Source: Candidatus Nitrosopolaris nunavutensis (lineage in GTDB: Archaea > Thermoproteota > Nitrososphaeria > Nitrososphaerales > Nitrososphaeraceae). From it: a DNA stretch of 13,354 nt. The notes beneath the pieces were generated by a model. It had not been told where the DNA came from. It saw only the letters and a list, made by a program, of their open reading frames with translations, and did not search any database. Below are positions 7,794-13,354 of this stretch, in pieces (position 1 is the stretch's first letter; every line of letters starts with the position of its first letter). The position numbers and the translations under genes were made by a program. The stretch covers positions 3,496 through 16,849 of the forward strand of contig DAOM01000278.1 in NCBI GenBank assembly GCA_002501855.1, given 5' to 3'.

Positions 7794-8034
7794 GAACACA
7801 ACAATGTATTGATCATAATCACAGCTCATTTCGATGGGATTAGAGTTTGAAAGTGCAGTATTGATAGATTTTACTTTAGAAGGATCCATTTGGCATCTGA
7901 CATTGAAGATAGCCAGCAGCGAAGTACTAATTGTCGGATAAACCATTACAATCTAACCACCACCTTTACATATTATATGAACTTCGTCTAAGGTTCTAAT
8001 AAGAAAAATTCATTTAATTCTCCTTCTGATCTCT

Positions 8035-8379
8035 TACGATCGTATTATACGATTAAACGGTACAATTCAATTTAGTTAAATTTAGTTTAGAATGCATTTA
8101 CCGTGAAATTTTACGATTAGCATAACAACTATAAGTGTTTTTTCCTTTTATATTCGCAGCTACGTTATGCCACCGTTAGAGGAAAAGTCATCGTAAGGTA
8201 CGACCTGTCATCGTTCGATTTTATTACGCGCTTGAAACAATTGGAACATTGCATAACTCTTGGTTTCAAGGCCTATCTCACAACTTTTACTGACAATAAC
8301 ATTTGTATGGACGGTCAGCAGTCTAAACATACGGACGCCTCTAATAGTAACTGACTTTTCTATGATAGATGTATACGAT
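8035..8379. promoter_or_regulatory. Cluster of TACGAT half-sites (possible operator array)
   Basis: TACGAT occurs on either strand at 8035-8040, 8039-8044 (reverse), 8048-8053, 8112-8117, 8190-8195 (reverse) and 8374-8379. The first three form a 15-bp perfect dyad, ATCGTATTATACGAT (8039-8053), overlapping the palindrome TACGATCGTA (8035-8044). TACGATTA is repeated exactly at 8048 and 8112. A looser dyad TCGTA-AGG-TACGA lies at 8191-8203. By chance about one hexamer per 2 kb is expected, so six in 345 bases is notable. Confidence 0.4.
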
Positions 8380-8706
8380 AAATCTTTGATAGTATACACA
8401 AAGATAGAATTCTGAAATGCAAGAATAGGTACGCACACCTAACGCAGTGGAGATGCAAGAAAGAGAAGAGGAAGCGAATTGACTGTCATTAGTATTATTT
8501 CAAGTGTATACGGTAATTGTTTCAATCAATGTATTGGATGTGAAAATAGAAAATCTACGACATTTATTTGATCTATTAATAGAAGCTAACAAAAAGTCCT
8601 TGCGTAAACGGAAGGATTCGTATCTGCAAATATTCACAAAGGTCTGGATGGTTATTATAGTCACATTGGAACAGTGATAGGCAAGTCCTAATTGTGGTAA
8701 ATACGG

Positions 8707-8721
8707 TTTTGTACAAAAAAA
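8707..8721 (-). terminator. Palindrome and T tract at the htrA-like stop
   Basis: On the minus strand the TAA at 8724-8722 is followed directly by seven T (8721-8715). These overlap the perfect palindrome TTTTGTACAAAA (8707-8718). A T tract just after a stop is the usual archaeal termination signal. Confidence 0.5.
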
Positions 8722-10011
8722 TTATGGATGTGGCAGGGGGGCGGGTCGTGCAGGAGGATGAGGAATTGGCGAAGGAGGAATTGATGGTGCAGTGAGAAAC
8801 GGAATGAGTGATGGTCTAGATGTCAGTGTTGCTTTCAGGTCTATCGCGTGTCCATTTCTATATACAGTTAAAGTAATATTGTCACCAACAGACTTATGTT
8901 GGTCGATGTAAGAGATCAAATCGTCAATTCTTACAATATTATGTCCATCAACACCTATAATCACATCACCTGCGTGTTTCTTTGAGTATTGGTCTATAGT
9001 ACTTCCCTGTACACCTGCCTTATCGGCAGGTCCATTCTTCGTTATTGTATCTATATATATGCCCTTAAGATTCGTTGCTGCCGCTCCGCCTGTAAGATTT
9101 TGTGATAAATCTGATGTCAAGGTAGCACCATTAAGCCCTAGATAAGGATGTAAATAATACCCTTTTTCAATTAATGCTGGGGCTATTCTGATTATTGTGT
9201 TAGATGGAATTGCAAATCCAATCCCAGAGAACGTTCCAGTTGCAGAAAATATGGCAGTATTCATTCCAATAACTTGTCCTTGTGTATTAAGTAGAGGTCC
9301 ACCAGAGTTGCCAGGATTTATTGGTGCGTCAGTCTGGATTGTATTTGGTATGGAAAACCCAATTCCTGAAGCAGCTGGAAGTAATCGGCCTACCCCACTT
9401 ACAATCCCTGTTGTCATAGTATCACTAAGCCCAAATGGATTACCAATAGCAATTACCTGATCTCCAACTTCGAGTTTAGAAGAATTGCTAAGAGCAAGTG
9501 GTTTAACAGAAGATAATAGCTGTTGTGCTTGAGTATTATTCTGCGAAATTTGTAGAACTGCTATATCACTATAGATATCGGTTCCTATTACCTTCGCCGT
9601 ATATCTATTTCCATTTACAAATGTTACATCTACTATCTTTGCATCACCTACTACATGACCGTTAGTGATTATATGCCCCTGGTTATCGTATACAAAGCCA
9701 GAACCTAATGTAGTAGCATTTGATTGAGGATTTAGAGGGTCAGCTGTTGCTGCTGGTATCTTGCTAGTTATTTGCACTACAGATGCCTCTGCTTGCTTGA
9801 AAATGGTCTTGAGAGGTAAGGAGGTAGCGGAAGAGGAGGAGTTAGTATTTTGTTGGGTTGAGGCTGAAGAATTTATTGGATCTTGTTGTGGTCGTTGTTG
9901 TGCCGCCATAACGGTAAGTGGAATCGTAAACGTACTGACTGAAATTATTATTACTGTTATTGCAAATACAGTGACTATAATAGCTATTGTAGGTACAACT
10001 GGTTTTCTCAT
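8722..10011 (-). CDS. HtrA/DegP-type serine protease with PDZ domain
   Basis: A membrane-bound or secreted trypsin-like protease, probably for quality control of exported proteins. Numbered from ATG 10011 (429 residues): a hydrophobic N-terminal segment about 7-35, a Ser/Asn/Gln linker, then the protease domain with His119 (TNGHVV), Asp149 (YSDIAVLQI) and Ser236 (NPGNSGGPLL), all intact. The PDZ domain covers about 285-395 (KNGPADKAGVQG, GDVIIGVDGHNI). The last 30 residues contain 13 prolines and end PLPHP, an unusual tail that could span or bind the envelope. A longer reading from GTG 10020 adds three residues, but that GTG lies inside the Shine-Dalgarno AGGTGAT that serves ATG 10011, so the ATG is preferred. 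It is a single gene with its own TATA box and a T-tract end. Confidence 0.92.
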   Translation of the reverse strand: MRKPVVPTIAIIVTVFAITVIIISVSTFTIPLTVMAAQQRPQQDPINSSASTQQNTNSSSSATSLPLKTIFKQAEASVVQITSKIPAATADPLNPQSNATTLGSGFVYDNQGHIITNGHVVGDAKIVDVTFVNGNRYTAKVIGTDIYSDIAVLQISQNNTQAQQLLSSVKPLALSNSSKLEVGDQVIAIGNPFGLSDTMTTGIVSGVGRLLPAASGIGFSIPNTIQTDAPINPGNSGGPLLNTQGQVIGMNTAIFSATGTFSGIGFAIPSNTIIRIAPALIEKGYYLHPYLGLNGATLTSDLSQNLTGGAAATNLKGIYIDTITKNGPADKAGVQGSTIDQYSKKHAGDVIIGVDGHNIVRIDDLISYIDQHKSVGDNITLTVYRNGHAIDLKATLTSRPSLIPFLTAPSIPPSPIPHPPARPAPLPHP

Positions 10012-10015
10012 TGCA

Positions 10016-10022
10016 ATCACCT
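10016..10022 (-). promoter_or_regulatory. Shine-Dalgarno AGGTGAT deciding the htrA-like start
   Basis: Read on the minus strand AGGTGAT is four bases before ATG 10011 and matches the 16S 3' end (ATCACCT). It overlaps the alternative GTG start at 10020, which argues against that GTG. Confidence 0.5.
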
Positions 10023-10033
10023 ATGTATATGGT

Positions 10034-10042
10034 CTTATAAGG
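10034..10042 (-). promoter_or_regulatory. TATA box of the htrA-like gene
   Basis: On the minus strand CCTTATAAG lies 23-31 bases before the ATG at 10011, which predicts transcription starting at or next to the ATG. That would leave the Shine-Dalgarno largely outside the mRNA, so the leader length is uncertain. Confidence 0.5.
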
Positions 10043-10257
10043 GTTATTCATCGATTCACAATTCGCCTAGTGCACACACATTCTGCAGGAGTCATAGAGA
10101 ACTTGTAATTGGATATGAGCAACAAGTGACACCTACTATAGATAAGCAGCGTCAGTTCCTCGTCATAAGCCGGATGGTGCAAACGGGGTTTCTGATATTT
10201 TCTGTGGCGGCGAGTTCTGAGAATGAAGTAGTTCCCAGTTACATTATTGTTATACAG
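10043..10257. other. Divergent intergenic region, nothing coding seen
   Basis: This lies between the htrA-like promoter and the promoter of the broken regulator. Short frames on both strands (10048-10302 on minus, 10126-10314 on plus) have no start signals or protein-like character. No structure stood out. Confidence 0.4.
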
Positions 10258-10269
10258 ATATTTTATAAA
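10258..10269 (+). promoter_or_regulatory. Strong TATA box of the broken wHTH regulator
   Basis: The run ATATTTTATAAAAATAAT holds TATTTTATAAAA at 10258-10269, 23-34 bases before the ATG at 10292. This is the right spacing for a leaderless transcript starting at that ATG. Confidence 0.6.
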
Positions 10270-10279
10270 AATAATCCGA

Positions 10280-10296
10280 TACATTCGACGAATGTA
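10280..10296. promoter_or_regulatory. 17-bp perfect dyad over the predicted transcription start
   Basis: TACATTCGACGAATGTA has 8-bp arms around a central A. It lies 10 bases after the TATA box and covers the ATG at 10292, so a bound protein would block initiation. The placement suggests autoregulation by the wHTH protein encoded downstream, but this is inference. Confidence 0.55.
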
Positions 10297-10859
10297 CCAC
10301 AAAAAGCAAAATAGCTACCATGATTTTTTAATGCAAAGCATGTAGACTTTTAGACATATTTTTAGTGTTGCGGGAACAGATGATACAAAGGCCCTAATTC
10401 TAGTGCACGTAGGTAAAACTCCAGGCATAAGATACAGAGAGCTCCTCAGATTAATTGAATATCATCTAAAAATATTAGAGAAGACACATAAAATAACAGT
10501 CCACAGAAGAGACGGGAGAAGAGCCAGATATTATCCTATCGACATCCCAGCAGATGAATCTCATATACTAGAATACATCAGAAATAAAGTTGCAAGACAA
10601 ATAGTGCTTTTTATACTTGAGAATGATCTCTGTACCTTCAGCGAAATCTTAAAAAATATCGATAAAGCCCCATCTACCTTATCTTGGCATCTCAAGAGAA
10701 CTTTGTGAATCTGGAATAGTGTCAGTTAATCATGGACAGGAGTTCCAGTTGTATAAAGTTGTGAACGGCAAGATTTTGTCAGATGTAGTGTACAAATACA
10801 GGGAAAGCTTTACAGACAAGGTTACCGATGGATATTCTGAGCTATTTGATGAGCTTTAA
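10292..10859 (+). pseudogene. Two-wHTH transcriptional regulator, disrupted
   Basis: The frame runs from ATG 10292 to an in-frame TAG at 10343-10345, then continues as TDDTKALILVHVGKTPGIRYRELLRL. The first winged helix-turn-helix (about 10380-10520) lacks about 8 residues between RELLRL and EYHLKILEK, where the second copy (about 10589-10790) has ILKNIDKAPSTLSWHLKR; this removes the turn and part of the recognition helix. An extra A at or near 10700 shifts the frame: the original reading stops at 10708, while the +1 frame goes on with LCESGIVSVNHGQE to TAA at 10857. Restored length is about 188 codons. This matches a double-wHTH family common in Thaumarchaeota as I remember it. A shorter 101-residue protein from GTG 10403 is open, but with half its first DNA-binding helix and its C-terminus lost it is unlikely to work normally. 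Two of the three lesions could be sequencing errors; the deletion could not. Confidence 0.75.
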
Positions 10860-10917
10860 TAAAACAAGACAAAATAGTAAAGTGGATCTAGCCGTAGTGG
10901 AATTAGAAAAAATCAAT

Positions 10918-11015
10918 ATTTATAAATTATTTTAATTCTAGCTGTACTGAAAGCAACTATACGTCTATGCATGGTATTCTTGTCTACAGTACTTCTAAGA
11001 AGGTCTTGTTTTTAT
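10918..11015 (+). ncRNA. Candidate small transcript (TATA box to hairpin/T tract)
   Basis: TTTATAAAT at 10918-10926 is among the best TATA boxes in the window. The predicted start is near 10947-10952. About 45 bases later CTTCTAAGAAG (10992-11002) is followed by a T-rich run (11006-11013), a terminator-like end. The RNA would be about 65 nt. A 16-codon ATG frame (from about 10969) is inside it but looks incidental. Confidence 0.25.
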
Positions 11016-11076
11016 AATAATAGGAATTCATGCTGAACGAAAACGCTAGAGATATCTCCAAGTTGGTGACTTGTAA

Positions 11077-11115
11077 GGAAAATATGAAAAATCATAAACA
11101 CATAAATGATTTTCC
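11077..11115 (-). terminator. Hairpin with T tract downstream of the His-rich gene
   Basis: AAAATCAT (11088-11095) and ATGATTTT (11106-11113) pair across a 10-nt loop, with an alternative pairing GGAAAAT (11077-11083) to ATTTTCC (11109-11115). On the minus strand the stem is followed by T-rich DNA. It lies about 195 bases after the His-rich gene stop, so the link is uncertain. Confidence 0.3.
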
Positions 11116-11308
11116 GTGACGCTTAGAGTCGAGAATCCCTCTAGGGTATACGCTAATTCAATGGACAAAGTCTTATTCCTTAGAGATATCAGCTTAATGA
11201 GTACAGATGAATTTGCAACCCTTGTTGGTTCCATCTGTTCTAGCGTGTTCATATACATTTACATTTACCTACAAACTGTCTGCGCTATTTTGTTTGTAAA
11301 TATGCTGA

Positions 11309-11575
11309 TTATCCAATGGCTAACGAGTTCGGTAAATGGACGGTAGTAGTATGGCTTTTTGGTACATTGCATGAATATTGAATACTTGTTACAGACTGAT
11401 CAGTCAAGTGAATCAGGGTCGGTGTGCACTTTAAGTTCGAGCTGTGGTGATGATGATGCGTGTGGCCGCTAGTGGCGTATACAGACGATGTGAAAGTAGT
11501 CAATGTCAGTAGCGTTAGTGCTGTTGCCATTACTACCGCGATGACAAATATAGTGGGTGTTGTTGTTACGTACAT
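11309..11575 (-). CDS. Short secreted His-rich protein
   Basis: An 88-residue protein with a clear signal peptide: MYVTTTPTIFVIAVVMATAL and on, then a likely cut after SSVYA at about residue 35. The mature part of about 53 residues opens with SGHTHHHHHSSNLKC, a His run that could bind Ni, Cu or Zn, and has two Cys (in NLKCTP and QYSCNV) that could pair outside the cell. The remainder is Thr/Ser/His-rich (KSHTTTVHLPNS). It starts at ATG 11575 with a TATA box at the leaderless distance and no Shine-Dalgarno. I do not recognise the family; metal binding is inferred from the His run alone. The mature part is short, so a truncated C-terminus is possible. Confidence 0.65.
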   Translation of the reverse strand: MYVTTTPTIFVIAVVMATALTLLTLTTFTSSVYATSGHTHHHHHSSNLKCTPTLIHLTDQSVTSIQYSCNVPKSHTTTVHLPNSLAIG

Positions 11576-11600
11576 GTACTCGGACTAGTAGAGGCTATCC

Positions 11601-11608
11601 TTTATAGG
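11601..11608 (-). promoter_or_regulatory. TATA box of the His-rich gene
   Basis: On the minus strand CCTATAAA lies 26-33 bases before the ATG at 11575. This places the transcript start at the ATG and supports both the start choice and the gene being real. Confidence 0.55.
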
Positions 11609-12037
11609 AAATTAGTTTGTCTTCATCATAACTGAGTTTTGTAGCTATTCTATATTTGGTTTTTGATGAATAATTGCTAGGGTTATCTGTGGGGTTATTT
11701 ATCAAACATATACGAGCTTGAGCATAATTTGATTCCGGAATTTTCACACGTTCGCAGCCATCTTGAGCACATGATGTACCAGGACATATGAAGAGAACTC
11801 ATATCCTGAAACATGTGCTGCTCGGCTTTGTGACAGATTGCAAGTGTTGGTAATCTCTTTTTCAGAGCATCCTATGATAATCCGTTATTCTGTTTGCTTC
11901 TATTCTTTTCATGATATATCAAGTACAAGAAGTAATTTTCTTCTTATTCCGGTTTCCTATCCTTTAATAATGCTGATCCATTCCGGATTCGGGGTTCAAC
12001 TTTTCTAAGGCGATAATTTACTTTACTTTTACGAATA
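11609..12037. other. 429-bp gap with a long palindrome, no gene seen
   Basis: No coding frame is convincing. Besides the hairpin at 11766-11819, the palindrome ATTCCGGAAT (11732-11741) is present, and ATTCCGG recurs at 11946-11952 and 11980-11986. No clear T tract follows the stop of the S-layer-like gene at 12038. Confidence 0.45.
11766..11819. repeat. 54-nt imperfect palindrome (long stem-loop)
   Basis: Outer arms AGCACATG (11766-11773) and CATGTGCT (11812-11819) are perfect. After an internal loop, inner arms CAGGA-CA-TATGA (11780-11791) and TCATATCCTG (11799-11808) pair over 10 bp with a two-base bulge, closing a loop AGAGAAC. It may be a structured RNA, an operator or a miniature-element remnant. 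Confidence 0.6.
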
Positions 12038-13354
12038 CTACATCAGTGAAATGGGGGCTCCTGCTTTCTTTTCTTCTGGAGGATGAGCGTTATGTATCAC
12101 GCCTTCGCTATCTCCTGCACTCGTTTTCGTCATTCTGCTCGCTATCTTCTTGTATTTTTTCGAAACAAGATTCTCATTTCTGCCAGACTTTAGCCATTTT
12201 CTGATAAATACCACGGCGATGCCAATAGCAATAGCAACAGCACCGATTAGAAATCCCAATAAGCCGTCACCTTGACTAGGAGATACTTTAGATTGTTGTG
12301 GTTTAATCTGAAGAGGACTATTTACAACTATTTCATGAATATTCTTCAAATTATCGCTATATGTAATCTTGAATGAAACAGGATAAATCCGAGGAGTTAT
12401 ATTGTTGTCTGTTCCCACACCATTGGATTGCATAGCAGATGAATTCAATGCAATTCTAGTTAGCGATGGTATCTTTTCTTTGATATTTTTGTTAGTATTA
12501 ATATTGTTCTGTTGCTGACCTTTCGATATTGTCACATGTACTGCCTGCAGCGGAACGTTGAATGACAGAGGAGAATTTGTTCCTATATTACCAAGGTATT
12601 GAGATGAATTCGGCATTAGAATTGTTCCGAGATTCTTGTTTGATGTTGGAGATTGCTGCGTTTGTACTCGTCCTTGCCCTTGCTGCAACATTTCCACACT
12701 AGCAAATAATGCAGGCGTATTTCCTTCATTTAAAATACTTCCAACAAGAGTAGGAGTATTGCCAATATATCTAATACCCAAGTTATTTACCCTTAGCTGA
12801 ATGTCTCCAGTTACTATGGCACCCAAATTAAAAGAGGCAGTCTTTACTTGGTGACCATTTTGAATATATTGTATGGTTACAGTGAAAACGACAGGATTGC
12901 CCATCAAAGATGTGGACGCAAATACCTGAGTAGTTAATTGTTGTCCTGATCCAGAAGATATAGTAGGTATGTCCCAGTTTGAAGGACCCAAAATCCTGAC
13001 CGAACTAGATTGGGAGACGAGGGAAACCGCCAAGTCTGTCATTGAGTTTTGAAGAGGGCTCGCAATAGGGGAAACAACGGCATTATCGTTATGGATGGCA
13101 AAGGTTACATTTTGTAACTTACCAGCTGCTATTTGGATAGGTGAAGGAGTCGAATTATGAGAAGACGAAGATGGGGATTGGGAAGAAGGGTTTGTGGATG
13201 CTGGAAAAGGTGGGTCGACATTAGTATTCGTATTGTTATTAGTATTACCGTTATTAGCATTAGAAGGGGAATGAACGAAGGAAGCAACTCTTGTTAACAT
13301 TTCATTTCCCGACGAAATCGCAGGTGAAACCGAATATGATGGATAGGATGGTGA
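12038..13354 (-). CDS. S-layer-like (COG1361-type) membrane-anchored surface protein, 5' end outside window
   Basis: The frame is open to the right window edge. The last 18 codons there (SPSYPSYSVSPAISSGNE) join directly to the internal ATG at 13300, so the true start is probably outside. At least 438 residues are seen. Counting from that ATG, a Ser/Asn/Pro-rich linker (about 12-55) is followed by beta-rich repeats, including GNTPTLVGSILNEGNTPALF (about 185-205), which is typical of CARDB/NEW3-like modules in COG1361 proteins. A C-terminal membrane helix (about 346-367, GFLIGAVAIAIGIAVVFI) and a basic tail (RKWLKSGRNENLVSKKYKK) anchor it, with the bulk outside the cell. Some COG1361 proteins sit next to ABC exporters, but the upstream neighbour is not visible. 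Family assignment is by pattern and moderate. Confidence 0.75.
   Translation of the reverse strand, partial: SPSYPSYSVSPAISSGNEMLTRVASFVHSPSNANNGNTNNNTNTNVDPPFPASTNPSSQSPSSSSHNSTPSPIQIAAGKLQNVTFAIHNDNAVVSPIASPLQNSMTDLAVSLVSQSSSVRILGPSNWDIPTISSGSGQQLTTQVFASTSLMGNPVVFTVTIQYIQNGHQVKTASFNLGAIVTGDIQLRVNNLGIRYIGNTPTLVGSILNEGNTPALFASVEMLQQGQGRVQTQQSPTSNKNLGTILMPNSSQYLGNIGTNSPLSFNVPLQAVHVTISKGQQQNNINTNKNIKEKIPSLTRIALNSSAMQSNGVGTDNNITPRIYPVSFKITYSDNLKNIHEIVVNSPLQIKPQQSKVSPSQGDGLLGFLIGAVAIAIGIAVVFIRKWLKSGRNENLVSKKYKKIASRMTKTSAGDSEGVIHNAHPPEEKKAGAPISLM

Larger units (their letters stand above)
7794..8721. other. 928-bp gap with no convincing gene
   Basis: This holds the upstream region of the surface-protein gene and the 3' side of the htrA-like gene. 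A TATA-like CATATAATATG (minus strand) sits at 7969-7979. A cluster of TACGAT hexamers covers 8035-8379. A 76-codon GTG frame at 8208-8438 (-) has no ribosome site, no family likeness, and contains one of the hexamers, so I do not call it. A 57-codon GTG frame at 8504-8677 (+) contains a helix-like stretch (KIENLRHLFDLLIEANKKSL); protein-like text also appears in neighbouring frames (NCFNQCIGCEN at 8515-8547, GYYSHIGTVIGKS at 8650-8688), which may be a decayed gene. Confidence 0.5.
10860..11308. other. 449-bp gap with a possible small RNA and hairpins
   Basis: It contains a strong TATA box (10918-10926), a T-tract hairpin (10992-11015) and a hairpin at 11088-11113. A 76-codon GTG frame at 11116-11346 (+) starts in protein-like text (NSMDKVLFLRDISLMSTDEFATLV) and then becomes a hydrophobic, low-complexity tail that overlaps the His-rich gene on the other strand; it has no promoter or ribosome site that I can see and could be a gene fragment. 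TAGAGATATC occurs at 11047 and 11181. Confidence 0.4.

Noticed and set aside
8208..8438. 76-codon GTG frame on the minus strand
   Set aside because: No ribosome site or promoter at the right distance, no recognisable domain, and it contains one of the clustered TACGAT motifs.
9761..10108. 115-codon frame opposite the htrA-like N-terminus
   Set aside because: It is the antisense of the signal/linker region; its hydrophobic text mirrors the repetitive codons of the real gene.
10048..10302. 84-codon frame on the minus strand
   Set aside because: It covers the promoter and dyad of the broken regulator on the other strand, and its composition is not protein-like.
10403..10708. Intact 101-residue regulator from GTG 10403
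   Set aside because: It would lack part of the first DNA-binding helix and the C-terminus, while clean homologous sequence continues in the +1 frame; treated as a pseudogene.
11046..11258. 70-codon frame on the minus strand
   Set aside because: Overlaps a hairpin and another weak frame and shows no domain, signal peptide or start signal.
12038..13300. Taking ATG 13300 as the true start of the S-layer-like protein
   Set aside because: The frame stays open for 18 more codons to the window edge and no signal peptide follows this ATG, so the gene is treated as partial.

Overview
The window looks like chromosomal DNA from an ammonia-oxidising-type archaeon of the Thaumarchaeota/Nitrososphaerota, most like the Nitrososphaera/Nitrosocosmicus group. 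This is inferred from a DUF6659-like protein, an archaeal-type valyl-tRNA synthetase, a two-wHTH regulator of a type common there, Asn/Ser/Thr-rich secreted proteins, TATA boxes about 25 bases before start codons (leaderless mRNAs), and AT-rich DNA. No rRNA, tRNA, CRISPR array or insertion sequence was seen.

Left part (1-5500) is housekeeping. It starts with the 3' end of a rhodanese-family sulfurtransferase (+). Next is a DUF6659-like gene (+) with a GC-rich inverted repeat between its TATA box and GTG start. Then come valS (-), a small two-helix membrane protein on the opposite strand (+), and a tight queD-queC pair (-). That pair makes two steps of preQ0 synthesis, the precursor of archaeosine in tRNA. 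The QueD carries an extra N-terminal domain that resembles a PD-(D/E)XK nuclease fold, the most unusual protein architecture here.

Middle and right part (5500-13354) is cell-envelope and accessory DNA with long non-coding gaps. It holds a 681-residue secreted Asn/Ser/Thr-rich protein (-), an HtrA-type serine protease with a PDZ domain and proline-rich tail (-), a broken two-wHTH regulator (+), a short His-rich secreted protein (-), and an S-layer-like, C-terminally anchored protein (-) that runs off the right edge. The surface proteins and the HtrA protease would all act outside the membrane, so the cluster may serve envelope building or quality control; this is inference from co-location only.

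The strongest non-coding signals are these: a 17-bp perfect dyad beside the TATA box of the broken regulator, a cluster of six TACGAT hexamers at 8035-8379 in an otherwise gene-poor gap, a 54-nt imperfect palindrome at 11766-11819, and a TATA box/terminator pair at 10918-11015 that could bound a small RNA.
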